Shown here in pieces: positions 21,501-31,998 of a stretch of 64,000 bases of DNA. The stretch is from contig CM060732.1 in NCBI GenBank assembly GCA_030704615.1, positions 65,763,053-65,827,052 of the forward strand, in the 5' to 3' direction. Origin of the DNA: Takakia lepidozioides. Its lineage: Eukaryota > Streptophyta > Takakiopsida > Takakiales > Takakiaceae. Made by a program: the position numbers and the translations under genes. The notes below the pieces were generated by a model. It had not been told where the DNA came from and ran no database searches. It worked only from the letters and a program-made list of their open reading frames with translations. Positions within the stretch are counted from its first letter, which is position 1, and every line of letters starts with the position of its first letter.

Positions 21501-22365
21501 CAGAACAGCATTCCTTTGTGGACAAGACCAAGACCACCACAATGGAGAAATTCCATACCCAACAGATATGCGCTTACTGGCTCCATTCCATGAATGGATT
21601 GAAGGTGCTGTCCAACGCAAGGTGAGTTCAAGTGAGTCCTATGATTTGGACATATGCCATTTATGTATACCACCAGCAGTACAGTCCTTGGGCTTCAAGT
21701 CCATGTATGCTTACGGCAATCACTTTCGAGCAATACGTGATGGGACTGGCGCCACAGACAGGGTGATATTTGATTCTGGAGTTGCTCAAGTATTCCATCA
21801 GGAAAGCGAAAACAGAGCAGGTATGTCCAAATGAGTGTTATCCCAATTGGAATATGTGGGTGTTGTAACAGAAATAATTCAACTGGATTACGGAATTCTT
21901 CACCCAATTCTGTTCTTGTGTAGATGGGTGAGGTCACACATGGTGGGCCGGAATGCCACCATGAAACGAGATGATTATGGCTTTCTCTTGGTTGACTTCA
22001 GTCGCATGTTACCTCGGATGGAGCAGCCCTGGACATTCCCTAGTCAGGTGGAGCAAGTTTTTTTCTCGGATGAAAAAAGTTCACGAGGGAACTAGAAGGT
22101 GGTCCTTCACAAGGACCCTCGATCCCGACGAGTGGTTCACGATATTACAGAAGTGGCACTGGGTGAGGGAGACACTTATGTAGGCATGGTGCCTCCTGAA
22201 ATTCCTCATAACATCATGACTGAGCTTGCTGTTTGTGTTCCTTTGAGTGAGGTAGATGAATTGGCCATTGCCAACTTGAATGCACTTGCAAGGCAGAGGC
22301 AAAATGGTAGAAGGCGGAGGCAAGCTCCACATGGGAGGTACCAGGCCAGTTGTGCTATGGTCTAG
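18541..22365 (+). pseudogene. tnp2-type CACTA transposase, recently broken
   Basis: The catalytic transposase gene of element 2. 18,541-18,760 encodes a Cys/His N-terminal domain (ILCPCNACHGGNWQ) like Transpos_assoc. 19,300-20,420 is the Transposase_21 core: LGLAWDGVNPY with its Asp, STWPVMLVNYNLPPWL, LIPGPQSVGNDNADVYLQPL, DFPAYGSLAGC and CPACG. 20,430-20,880 continues with PYWKDLLIRYTLDVMHCEK; 20,897-21,360 is a DUF4218-like region (FPPSFFDIMTHLLVHL, RWMYPMERY, RPEGSMAEGYA); an 88-bp intron (21,365-21,452) follows; 21,835-22,080 is DUF4216-like (YVGVVTEIIQLDYG, DDYGFLLVDFSR). Lesions seen: frameshifts near 20,430 and 21,100, and in-frame stops at 20,882 (TGA), 21,832 (TGA, possibly inside an intron) and 22,093 (TAG in a likely TGG codon). 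Otherwise near full length, so inactivation is recent. Confidence 0.9.
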
Positions 22366-22500
22366 ACTTGGTTTATGCTATTGCATGTATTTTTCCAGGG
22401 TTTAGACTTGATACAGCATGGTACCTTGCATGGGTGGGAGTGACTGAGCTGTTGGGGTGGGCAAAATTCTGACAAACACACTTTCATTTGTGACAGTGAA
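22366..22500. other. 3' flank of tnp2
   Basis: No feature seen before the OSB-like exons. Confidence 0.4.
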
Positions 22501-22514
22501 CCCTAAACAGTCAT

Positions 22515-22960
22515 GGAGTTGTGGCCTGCATACTTTTCTGACCCTAGTCAATGGTGGGCCAATTGTGGCAAAAAGGTGAATGCATGTTGGATTATAGAGA
22601 GTAGCAGATGCAATTGAGCATAGGAACTAGTGTGAGAAGTTGAGTTGGGTGTTTCCTAGAACAAATGTAGGTTGTTATTGTCAGTTGCTACTAGCAAGGC
22701 AAAGATGTATGCATGATTTGTGAGAGGCATTGATAGCTGAAGGAGCAGGGATAGAGTGTGGGTCCAGATTCATCCAAGAGGGCCACATTTCAAGCACAAC
22801 ATTGCCTATGATTCCTTGTGGAAGGATAGCTACAAGAAACCTGCATGGGTAGATGGTCAACTGGAAGCCGCAGCAGCAGCGGCACAATTGGTAAAATCAG
22901 GCGATGAGGGCACCTTCAACACATTTCACCCTGTTTTTCCCCCTTATCAGAATCAGCCCT
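22515..22960 (+). pseudogene. Captured OSB-like PDF-motif exon pair with intron
   Basis: 22,515-22,575 encodes AYFSDPSQWWANCGKK and stops at a GT donor (GTGAAT). 22,768-22,960 starts after a CAG acceptor and encodes IHPRGPHFKHNIAYDSLWKD, then [19 protein letters not shown]. Joined in phase 0, the halves give the OSB PDF pattern: Asp-Pro-x-x-Trp-Trp-x-x-x-x-x-Lys, Pro-x-Phe-Lys-x, Leu-Trp, Pro-x-Trp-Val, Gln-Leu. Retaining the intron shows capture at DNA level and not from an mRNA. OSB proteins act in organelle genome maintenance. No oligonucleotide-binding fold or start is present, so it is a fragment. Confidence 0.75.
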
Positions 22961-23039
22961 AAATTTCCATGTTGAATTATGCAAGTTAGCTGGTTGAGTG
23001 AATCTTTGATAGATTGAAGTGACTTTGACATGATACTGC

Positions 23040-23150
23040 CAATGTGACAACAGGAAAGTATCCAAAAACAGGTACAAGAGATGAGGAGAAGGTGTGGAAT
23101 GAATACTTTTCTGATCCAGTCAATGGTGGGACAACCGAGGCAAAAAGGTG
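23040..23150 (+). pseudogene. Second OSB-like first-half exon, joined to PPR sequence
   Basis: Encodes a copy of the Asp-Pro / Trp-Trp-Asp-Asn-Arg-Gly-Lys-Lys half of the PDF motif with a one-base frameshift (WNEYFSDP then shifted). It is followed by the same GTGAATGCC donor region, and at about 23,165 jumps into PPR repeat sequence, a recombination junction that defines the chimeric cassette. Confidence 0.65.
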
Positions 23151-23164
23151 AATGCCTGGTAGAT

Positions 23165-23930
23165 TACCAGATGTCATTTTGAACACTGCCCTGGTGGATA
23201 TATGCCAAATGTGGGTGCATCGAGGATGCCAAGGGAGTGTTCAACACTATGGCTAAACGAGATGTGGTGTCGTGGAGTGCGATGCTTGCAGGGGCATGGG
23301 ATGGAGGCTTTGGAGACCTATGAGCAAATGATGGGGGAAGGGTGAAGCCCGACCACATAACATTTGTGTGTGTTGGCAGTGAGTGTGGGAGCCTGGCAGC
23401 CCTGGAAAAAGGCAAAGAGATCCATCGTGACAATTTGCAATTGTACCAGATGTCATCCTGAACATGACTACTCTGGTGGACACATGTATGCCCAATGTGG
23501 GAGCATTGAGGATGCGAAAGGAGTGTTCAACACTATGGCCGAACAAGATTGTGCGTTTGCAGTGCGTGTGCAAGTCTGGCAGCCCTGCAAAAGGGCAAAG
23601 TGGTGCATGGTTGCATCACCAAAGCTGGAATTGTAACAGATGCGATTCTGAACAATGCCCTCATGGACATGTATGCCAAATATATGTGAGAGCATTGAGG
23701 ATGCGGAGGGAGTGTTCAACACTATGGCTGAACAAGATGTGGTGTCGTGGAGCGCGATGCTTGCAGGATGTGCACAGCAGTGAAGTGGGATGGAGCCTTT
23801 GGAGACCTATCATGACCAAATGATGGGGGAAGGGATGAAGCCCGACCACAACACATTTGTGTGCGTTTGCAGTGCGTGTGCAAGCTTGGCAGCTCTGGAA
23901 AAGGGAAGAGGTCCATGGTTTCATTGTCAA
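23165..23930 (+). pseudogene. PPR fragments in element 2
   Basis: Plus-strand, frame-broken PPR motifs: [10 protein letters not shown] near 23,170, [22 protein letters not shown] split across frames near 23,230, then two more degraded units to 23,930 with EDAKGVFNTMAEQD. Each unit also carries the LAALEKGKE linker seen in element 1. Many indels; not a functional gene. Long antisense frames over this stretch arise from the repeat structure. Confidence 0.75.
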
Positions 23931-24909
23931 AGCTGGAATTGTATTTGACGTGATTATGAACAATGCCCTCGTAGACATGTATGCCAAATGTGGGAGCATC
24001 AAGGGCAAGCCTGCCAGCTCTGGAAAAGGGAAGATCGGGTCCATGGTTTCATTGTCAAAGCTTGCATTGTACCTGATTGTGATTCTGGACAATGCCCTCG
24101 TGGACATGTATGCCAAATGTGTTAGCATGAAGGGCAAGCCTGGCAGCTCTGAAAAAGGGAAGATCAGGTCCATGGTTTCATTGTCTAAGCTGGAATTGTA
24201 CCTGATGTGATTTTGAACAATGCCCTCATGGATATGTATGCCAAATGTGGGAGCATGAAGGGCAAGCCTGCCAGCTCTGGAAAAGGTTCTGATCAGGTCC
24301 ATGGTTTCATTGTCAAAGCTGGAATTGTACCTGATTGTGATTCTGGACAATGCCCTCGTGGACAAGTATGCCAAATGTGGGAGCATCAAGGGCAAGCCTG
24401 GCAGCTCAGAAAAAGGGAAGAGGTCCATGGTTTCATTGTCAAAGCTGGAATTATACCTGATGTGATTCGAGACAATGCCCTCGTGGACATGTATGCCAAA
24501 TGTTTCAGCATGAAGGGCAAGCCTGGCAGCTCTGGAAAAGGGAAGATCGGGTCCATGGTTTCATTGTCAAAGCTGGAATTGTACCTGATGTGATTCTGGA
24601 CAATGCCCTCGTGGACATGTATGCAAATGTGTTAGCATGAAGGGCAAGCCTGGCAGCTCTGGAAAAGGGAAGATTAGGTCCATGCTTTAGGGATACCAAA
24701 TGTGGGAGCATCAAGGGCAAGCCTGCCAGCTCTGGAAAAGGGAAGATCAAGTCCGTGGTTTCATTGTCTAAGCTGGAATTGTACCTGATTGTGATTCTGG
24801 ACAATGCCCTTGTGGACATGTATGTCAAATGTGGGAGCATGAAGGGCAAGCCTGCCAGCTCTGGGAAAGGGAAGATCAGGTCTATGGTTTCATTGTCAAA
24901 GCTTGCATT
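23930..24909 (+). repeat. Tandem array of truncated PPR units (left part)
   Basis: Units of about 124-130 bp (one of 73 bp) repeat at about 24,004, 24,133, 24,261, 24,391, 24,515, 24,643, 24,716 and 24,844 (position of GGCAAGC). Each encodes a shortened PPR module, roughly IVKAGIVPDVILDNALVDMY then AKCGSIKG, and lacks the middle DVVSW helix. Unit lengths are often not multiples of three, so reading frame is not kept. The array continues at 29,822 after nested element 3. Confidence 0.85.
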
Positions 24910-24939
24910 CACTACAACAGATTGCGGCTTTTACGACTC
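24910..24939 (+). repeat. Left terminal inverted repeat of element 3
   Basis: 30 bp starting CACTACAACAGATTGCGGCT; pairs with 29,792-29,821 with two mismatches. Confidence 0.93.
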
Positions 24940-25320
24940 CCATGGGTGCGCAGTCATGACAGATTTGTGGCAGAAATGCCATTTGCAGTCGTAAAATGCT
25001 TTTGAAGTCATAATGCAGGTCTGGGGAAGGCGTATATGCGACTGCATGGCTCCGGACTCTGCGCAACACAGGTCAAACATGTTTGACCACGAATATTGGC
25101 ATGGCAGATATGACTACCAGTCACGGTCATGGCTACACTAGAATGACATGTGTATATTGCTAGAAAGACATATGACTTCATGACTCTCACTCTAATGCAT
25201 TCTGCCAGATCATCACATGGATGAATCACTACATGACTGCACATGTCGACACATGCTTTTCTGGTTATATATATAATATATGAGTATTTATATTTTGAAA
25301 AAACGGAGACTCTGACCACT
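24940..25320 (+). promoter_or_regulatory. Left subterminal region of element 3
   Basis: Repeated short words CAGTCATGAC, CAGTCGTAAAA, GACTGCAT and CATATGACT in both orientations, mirrored near the right end (29,740-29,790). Expected binding region for the element's accessory protein; the role is inferred. Confidence 0.55.
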
Positions 25321-25365
25321 AGAATCAATTAAAAAAAAAACAAAATGCAATTTAAAAAAAAAAAA

Positions 25366-25568
25366 AAACACATCAGTTGGTAAGTGCACAGTGTGTCGCC
25401 CTGGTGGTTTGGGGTTCAAACCCGCTGCCTTATCCCGTGTGTGGGATTGTTCGTCTGGGCGTTGATCGTCCTGTACGTCTTATGGCCCATAAATGAAGGC
25501 GGGTGAATTTTCCCCCCTCCTCAAGGGCCTGTGGTTTCCTTTAAGAAAAGAAAAAAAAGAAAAAAAAA
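25366..25568 (+). mobile_element. tRNA-derived SINE with A-rich tail
   Basis: CATCAGTTGGTAAGTGCACA resembles a Pol III A box and GGGGTTCAAACCC is a B box, spaced as in a tRNA gene but with no intact cloverleaf beyond them. About 130 bp of non-tRNA body follow and the copy ends in an A-rich run at 25,545-25,568. The head is shared with 53,571-53,698 on the minus strand. It lacks the tRNA 5' end and probably inserted next to the preceding poly-A run. Confidence 0.75.
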
Positions 25569-25859
25569 TCAAAGAGGGGCTTTTAGGGTTTACAAAAAGG
25601 TTAAAAAACTTAAAAAGTTGCCCATCACGGTAGCGTGAACAGACTTAGAGCGAGCGGGAGGGAGAGAGAGAGAGGGTTGGGACTTAGAGCGAGCGAGCGG
25701 GAGAGAGGGCAAACATGCATGGGAGGCCCGCAGTTGGATCAACCTTCGCATTTGGAGCAAGCAACCCTAGAAACGCTACGGTATGTGTGCGAGGAGGTTT
25801 CGGCTGGGAGCCCGCCGTTCTTGGGAGAGTCAGTTTCGTCTTAGCAGGCCGTGTTTCAA

Positions 25860-26735
25860 TCTCTACCCGCTCGGCCCTGATTTTACAGCACGGAGCAGAG
25901 CTGGCATGAGTTTCTAAAAGATCCTTCACGATGGTGGGACAACCGCAATCGCAAGGTGTGGCTTTTTCTTAATGTACGATGTGAAGAAGTTTGTCCATCC
26001 TGCAAATGTGGGTTGTTGGCTCCTGTTAGTACCATGATTTGGTATTCTTCCTGATGTTTACAAGGTTCTTGGGAGAGTTAGCTTGGTCTTAGCAGGCCGT
26101 GTTTCAATCTCTGCCCACTCAGCTGCACCGTGGTGGTTCTCACTGACCAATCCGACATTACCTGACTACAGAAACAAGCAACACACTGAAGAGGTCCTCT
26201 TGGGTTCATGGTTAGTCAAATCCTCCATGGGCCATGACACAAGGTCGAGGACAATGTGGTGAGGGCACCTTCTTCTTCGACCTATTTCAGCCTGTTTTGC
26301 CCTCTCATCAGACTCAGCCCTTCATTTGCAGCACGGAGCAGAGTTGGCATGAGATTTTTAAAGATCCTTCACGATGGTGCGACAACCGCAATGGCAAGGT
26401 GTGGCTTTTCCTTAATGTACGATGTGAAGAAGTTTGTCCATCCTGCAAATGTGGGCTGTTGGCTCCTGTTAGTACCATGATTTGGTATTCTTCCTGATGT
26501 TTCAAGGTTCTTGGGAGAGTCAGCTTGGTCTTAGCAGGCCGTGTTTCAATCTCTGCCTGCTCATCTGCACCGTGCTGGTTCTCACAGACCAATCCGACAT
26601 TACCTGACTACAAGACACAAGCAGCACACACAAGAGGTCCTTTTGGGTTGATGGTCGGTCAAATCCTCTATGGGTTCTTCTTCGACCTATTTCAGCCTGT
26701 TTTGCCCTCTCATCAGACTCGGCCTTGAGATGCAT
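25860..26735 (+). pseudogene. Tandemly duplicated OSB-like exon region in element 3
   Basis: Two consecutive copies (about 25,790-26,220 and 26,300-26,700). Each encodes an OSB-type half motif, for example QSWHEIFKDPSRWCDNRNGK ending at a GTGTGG donor-like site (26,398), followed by the same downstream sequence (TTGTCCATCCTGCAAATGTG) and TTGGGAGAGT...GCAGGCCGTGTTTCAATC. Copies differ by small indels. The related block in element 1 is inverted at about 6,440-6,480. Confidence 0.65.
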
Positions 26736-26859
26736 ATTGAATTATGTAAGTTAGCTCGTTGCTCATTGATAAGTAGGGTGGGGGTGTTTGCTGGAATGAT
26801 TGTTGTATGCATGATTTTGTGCAGAGGCATAGATAGCTGAAGGAGCAGGGATAGAGTGT

Positions 26860-27100
26860 GGAAGAGGGCCAGATTTCAAGCTCCAGATTATCTATGATTC
26901 CATGTGGAAGGATAGATACAAGAAACCTGCATGGGTAGATGGTCAATTGGAAGCCGCAGTAGCATCAGCACAATTGATACAATCAAGCACTGCTAATGAA
27001 GGCACCTTCTGAAACACATTTCACCCTATTTTCCCCTCTTATCAGAATCGGCCCTAAATTTTCATGTTCAATTCTGCAAGTTAGCTGGTTGAGTGAATCT
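26860..27100 (+). pseudogene. OSB-like second-half exon in element 3
   Basis: Contains the acceptor-side sequence and a copy of [19 protein letters not shown] with flanking bases close to 22,768-22,960. Damaged by a deletion near 26,865. Confidence 0.65.
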
Positions 27101-27179
27101 AGTTGGAGTGACTTTGACATGATACTGCCAATGTGACAAGAGTATGCATTGAACCCATTGGTAGCGGGATATTGGGATA

Positions 27180-28190
27180 TCTCTTGGCCATGTGCCATCG
27201 TCAAAGCTGAAACTGTACTAGTTGTCATTCTGACCACTGCCCTAGTGGACATGTATGCCAAATGTGGGTGCAGCAAGCCTGATGCAAAGGGAGAGTTCGA
27301 CAACATGGCTAAATGAGATGTGGTGTTGTGGACTGCCATGATTGTAAGGTGTGTGTAGCATAGCTGTGGGAGTAAGGCTTTGCAAACCTAAGAACAAATG
27401 ATGTGGGAAAGGATGAAGCCAAACCAGGTCATGTTCATTTGTGTTTGTTAATATGCATATGCGAGCCTAGCAGCCCTGGGAAGGGGCCAAGAGGTTCATG
27501 GTGACATCATCAAAGCTGGAATTGTACCTGATGTCATTCTGAACATTCCCCTGGTGTACATGTATGTCAAATGCGAGCCTGGTAGCCCTGGAAAGGACGC
27601 AAAGGTCCATTATCAAATCTGGAATTGTACCACTAGATGTCACTCTAAACACTGCCTTGGTGGATATGTATGTCAAATGCACACCTGGCAGCCCTGAAAA
27701 AGGGTACAGAGGTCCACGGTGATATTGTCAAAGCTGGTATTGTATTGATGTGATTCTGAACGTTGCCGTAGTGGACATGTATGCCAAGGTTGCAGGGTGC
27801 AACTACAAGGATACATGGTTGTTTTGATAATATGGCTGAATGAGATGTGGTACCAGCCTAGCCCATAATTGCACTTAACTAGAGTAGGCAATGAGTGAAG
27901 ACGGGGTTTGTGATGTTGATCGTCCAAGCTGGAATTAAACAAATGTTGTTTTGAACTATGCCCTTGTGGACTTGTATGCCAAATTGGGGTGCATGGAGGA
28001 TGATGATCCCAGGATATGCACAACAGCGGCACGGGATGGAGGCCCTTTGGAGAGGTCTATGAGCAAGTGGTGTGGGAAGGGATACTGCAGCGCAACCACA
28101 TCGCGTTTGTTACATTTGCAACATGTGTGCAAGCCTGGCAGCCCTGCAAAATAGCAAAGAGGTTCGTGGTGGAATTGTACTAGATGTCGA
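27180..28190 (+). pseudogene. PPR fragments in element 3
   Basis: Plus-strand PPR sequence with many stops: TALVDMYAKCGC near 27,240, a DVVLWTAMI segment near 27,320, EVHGDIIKAGIVPDVILN near 27,495-27,545, and further degraded units to 28,190. More decayed than in element 1, consistent with an older capture or no selection. Confidence 0.75.
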
Positions 28191-28199
28191 TCTGAACTT

Positions 28200-29150
28200 T
28201 GACATGATGCCAATGTGACAACAGGAAAGTATCCAGAAACAGGTCACAAAGACGAGGAGAAGTTGTGGAATGGTGGGACAACCGAGGGAAAAAGGTTAAT
28301 GCCTGTTAGATTATAGAGGGAAGATGCAATTCAACATAGGAACTAGTGTGATAAGCTGAGTTGGGTGTTTCCTAGAACAAATGTAGGCTGTCATTATCAG
28401 CTGCAAGGCAAGGAAGTATGCATGATTTGTGCAGAAGCAGTGATAGCTGAAAGAGCAGGGATAGAGTATGGGTCCAGATTCATCCAAGAGGGCCAGATTT
28501 CAAGCACATGATTACCTATGATTACCTGTGGATTTAGCTATAAGAAACCTGCATGGGTAGATGGTGAACTGGAAGCCGCAGGAGTAGCGGCACAATTGAT
28601 AAAATCAAGCACTGCTAATAAAGGCACCTTCTTCAACACATTTCACCCTGTTTTTCCCTCTTATCAGAACCGGCCCTAAATTTCAATGTCTGCAAGTTAG
28701 CTGGTTGAGTGAATCTAGTTTGGAGTGACTTTGACATGATATTGCCAATGTGACAACAGGAAAGTATCGAAAAATAGTTAACGCAGATGAGGGGAAGATG
28801 TGGAATGAATACTTTTCTGACCCCAGTCAATGGTGGGACAACCGAGGCAAAAAGGTAAATGCCTGTTGGATTACAGAGAGTAACAGATGCAATTGAGAAT
28901 AGGAACTAGTGTGGTAAGTTGAGTTGGGTGTTTGTTGGAACAAATGTAGGCTGTCATTGTCAGCTGCTAACAGCAATGCAAGGATATATGCATGATCTAT
29001 GCAGAGGCATGGATAGCTGAAGGAGCAGGGATAGAGTGTGGGTCCAGATCATCCAAGAAAGCCGGATTTCAAGCTCTAGATTACCGATGATTCCCTGTGG
29101 AAGGATAGCTACAAGAAACCTGCATGGGTAGATGGTCATGGGTAGATGGT
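28200..29150 (+). pseudogene. Further OSB-like exon copies in element 3
   Basis: 28,795-28,852 encodes an intact first half motif, WNEYFSDPSQWWDNRGKK, with its GT donor, the best-preserved copy in the window. 28,255-28,290 is a shortened copy. 28,470-28,680 and 29,040-29,140 carry second-half copies (KKPAWVDG). Order and spacing repeat, so the unit of first half, intron, second half, intron was itself duplicated in tandem. Confidence 0.7.
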
Positions 29151-29229
29151 AGATAGTTTGGAGTGACTTTGATATGATACTGCCAAAGTGACAATAAAAA
29201 AGTATCCATAAACAGGTAAGAGTAGCAGA

Positions 29230-29450
29230 TGCAATTCAGCACAGGCACTAAGGCAAACTCTCCTTCCCCGTAAGGGTGTGTTTTGGTATCTGAGCGAATG
29301 AATATTTTATCTAAGAATATAATTTCAAAAATTCGTTATTTAATAATGTGCCACTGTCCCATGTTGGTCAGTAATAATAATAATAATAACAAATAATAAT
29401 AATTTTAATTTTAATAATTATAATAATAATAAAGTAAATCTACAACCCCC
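29230..29450 (+). repeat. AT-rich cassette end with (AAT)n run
   Basis: 29,250-29,400 matches the inverse complement of 2,830-3,050 in element 1 (shared AACTCTCCTTCCC and AAAACACACCC-type words plus the (ATT/AAT)n run). It marks one edge of the cassette shared between elements 1 and 3. Confidence 0.65.
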
Positions 29451-29791
29451 AACAGTGACGTGTGTCAATTGACATGAGGAATCACGTGTCAAAATCACGA
29501 TGCGACACATGCTGACATCTGATTCCCTCCTCTGCAGTCGGATGGCGTCGTAGTCTGACACGTGGCATGTTCTGTAGAGAGCACGTGTCTCTCTTACACA
29601 GCGGCTGACATGGACCCGTTCAGTCATTCAGTAATGCCAGCGTATATGACTACCCCCACAGTTGCTCTGGCGCCACGTGACAGCCAGCCTGGAGAGTCAT
29701 ATCTGCCATGTCACAACTGACTAGGTTTTTACGTCTGCAGAGTCAGGAAGTCGTAAATGGCTTCCATTACTGCATTTGCAGTCATAACACA

Positions 29792-29821
29792 GAGACGTAA
29801 AAGCCGCAATTTGTTGTAGTG
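29792..29821 (-). repeat. Right terminal inverted repeat of element 3
   Basis: Inverse complement of 24,910-24,939 with two differences, ending TTGTTGTAGTG, followed by target duplication ATT. Confidence 0.93.
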
Positions 29822-30690
29822 ATTGTACGTGATTGTGATTCTGGACAATGCCCTCGTGGACATGTATGCTAAATGTGGGAGCATGAAGGGCAAGCCTGCC
29901 AGCTCTGGGAAAGGGAGGATCAGGTCTATGGTTTCATTGTCAAAGCTTGCATTGTACGTGATTGTGATTATGGACAATGCCCTCGTGGACATGTATGCCA
30001 AACGTGGGAGCATCAATGGCAAGCCTGCCAGCTCTGGAAAAGGTTCTGATCAGGTCCATGGTTTCATTGTCAAAGCTGGAATTGTACCTGATTGTGATTC
30101 TGGACAATGCCCTTGTGGACATGTATGCCAAATGTGGGAGCATCAAGGGCAAGCCTGCCAGCTCTGGAAAAAGGAAGAGGTCCATGGTTTCATTGTCAAA
30201 ACTGGAATTATACCTGATGTGATTCTGGACAATGCCCTCGTGGACATGTATGCCAAATGTGGGAGCATCAAGGGCAAGCCTGCCAGCTCTGGAAAAGGGA
30301 AGAGGTCTATGGTTTCATTTGTCAAAGCTGGAATTATACCTGATGTGATTCTGGACAATGCCCTCGTGGACATGTATGCCAAATGTGTCAGCATGAAGGG
30401 CAAGCTTGGCAGCTCTGGAAAAGGGAAGAGGTCCATGGTTTCATTGTCAAAGCTGGAATTGTACCTGATGTGATTCTGAACAATGCCCTCGTGGACATGT
30501 ACGCCAAATGTGGGAGCATCAAGGGCAAGCTTGCCAGCTCTGGAAAAGGGAAGATCAGGTCCATGGTCTCATTGTCAAAGCTGGAATTGTACCTGATTGT
30601 GATTCTGGACAGTGCCCTCGTGGACATGTATGCCAAATGTGGGAGCATCAAGGATGCGAAGGCAGTTTTCCAACACTATGGCTCTTGGAG
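29822..30690 (+). repeat. Tandem array of truncated PPR units (right part)
   Basis: Continuation of the array, GGCAAGC marks at about 29,888, 30,018, 30,148, 30,273, 30,398 and 30,523, period 125-130 bp. The final unit returns to ordinary PPR spacing (KCGSIKDAKAVFQHYG at about 30,640-30,690). A frame at 29,823-30,473 stays open for 216 codons but alternates PPR-like and out-of-frame peptide, so it is a repeat artefact. Confidence 0.85.
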
Positions 30691-30714
30691 TGATTTTGAC
30701 ATGTACCAGTAGAG

Positions 30715-31760
30715 GGGAGAAAGTGGGGCCCTCAGCAGACGAGTTGAAAAGCACTAGTTAAAAAACACTGGCGCTTGATAGGGTGGGGCAAAATTCAGGC
30801 TGGGGCGATCATTGATATCCCGGACGTAGTGTAAAAAAGACGGTTGTGAGTGAAGTACACCCGTCAAAAAAAAACCCTGCTGTCTCAAAAAGGGAGCCAG
30901 TCACAAAGAGCAAGACACTTTGTCCAAGCTTCTCGACATCAAGCAACAATGTGGACAGGGAGGTAGTCATTGGGAACAATTTTTGTAAGGTGGTGAAGAA
31001 AGCCTTGTCTGAGGATCACTGGATATTTCTCTAGTACGGTTGGACTAGTAGAGATTGAAATTCGTGCTCAGCTCAGCTTCAGACTGTCTCATTGTGAGGG
31101 GCCTAGGGTTGTTGTGTACATGCGCCTACGCCCTCTCTGTTGCGTGTCCCGAACTACGTGTCAAGGTTGATTGGACAGAAATGGGATTGACATTTTTGGC
31201 GCTCACAAATCTCTGAGACGACATGAGGTAGTTTTATCTATAGCTTCTCAAAGCAATTGTTGTACATTGTTGATTATAGTGTGACATTCTCATAACGATA
31301 TTGTCGTCAGCTACATGAGCAGTGCATCTTTTTGGATTGTTGGTTCCCGAAGGGATTATATGTGACAGGACAGAGGGCAAGTTATAGCCAATAGTTGCAG
31401 GCAGTGTTCAATATTGAAGAGAATTCTATGCCCTTTCGGTTCTGCCGATCTCCTTCTCATTTTACTTGAGGTTGTCTATTTTGAGAGCTTTGATGTTTGG
31501 ATGAAAATGCATTTTGGCATCAACTTAAATGGATGGCCTGCACTGGTGGGCATTCAGAAACGAGCCGGCAAAGAAAAACTACAAGTCCCACAGCCCTCTA
31601 CATGCAGACCCCATAACCCTAATAACATTTTTGAACTTTTAAATTCTCTAAACAAAAGTTTATGTGTTATGTCGTCCAAGGCATGTTGAATAGAGGTGGA
31701 AGTCATTTCATCCATCTATCTTCCACCTGGATGGTCAATGTGCCACGCCATATAGTTGCC
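30715..31760. other. Right interior of element 2, no gene recognised
   Basis: No domain seen. 31,565-31,640 (CAAGTCCCACAGCCCTC) resembles 6,675-6,735 of element 1, so it belongs to the shared cargo. Confidence 0.45.
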
Positions 31761-31998
31761 CCAAATTCCTGTAGGACATCTCACACTAACCTCACACTCC
31801 ATGACTCATTTCACACTCATGTCAAATGCCCCATATGCATTATCTTGGTCAACACCCGTTGACCGTATGGGTGTCATTCGAGTGTGAAATTTGTAACACC
31901 ATGTGGGTTTTCCTACAATGGTCCAGATCACACCTTGCCTCCTCTCACATGGGTGTAAGAGGAGCTGTTCAAAGTGCCAGGTGTGAACTATGGGTGGT
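31761..31998 (-). promoter_or_regulatory. Right subterminal region of element 2
   Basis: TCACACT, TTTCACACTC, GTGTGAAATT and AGGTGTGAAC words cluster here, as at the left end and in element 1. Inferred accessory-protein binding sites. Confidence 0.6.

Larger units (their letters stand above)
24910..29821. mobile_element. CACTA element 3, nested in the PPR array of element 2
   Basis: A 4,912-bp element beginning CACTACAACAGATTGCGGCT and ending in its inverse, 28 of 30 bases matching, flanked by the 3-bp duplication ATT (24,907-24,909 and 29,822-29,824). Removing it restores AAAGCTTGCATTGTACGTGA, matching other units of the interrupted array (for example 24,057-24,076). Its ends differ from those of elements 1 and 2, so it is a separate family. 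Subterminal words are GTCGTAAA and AGTCATAA. No transposase is inside; it holds OSB-like and PPR fragments and a SINE. Being nested, it inserted after the array in element 2 had formed. Confidence 0.92.

Noticed and set aside
23930-24909. CRISPR-like regular repeats
   Set aside because: Units are contiguous tandem PPR-derived DNA with no unique spacers, and the genome is eukaryotic.
23661-24912. Long minus-strand open frames across the PPR arrays (also 29,729-30,651)
   Set aside because: They are antisense shadows of the tandem PPR units; the recurring peptide is the complement of the MYAKCG region.
29823-30473. 216-codon plus-strand open frame as a PPR gene
   Set aside because: It alternates between true PPR frame and out-of-frame peptide because units are not multiples of three.
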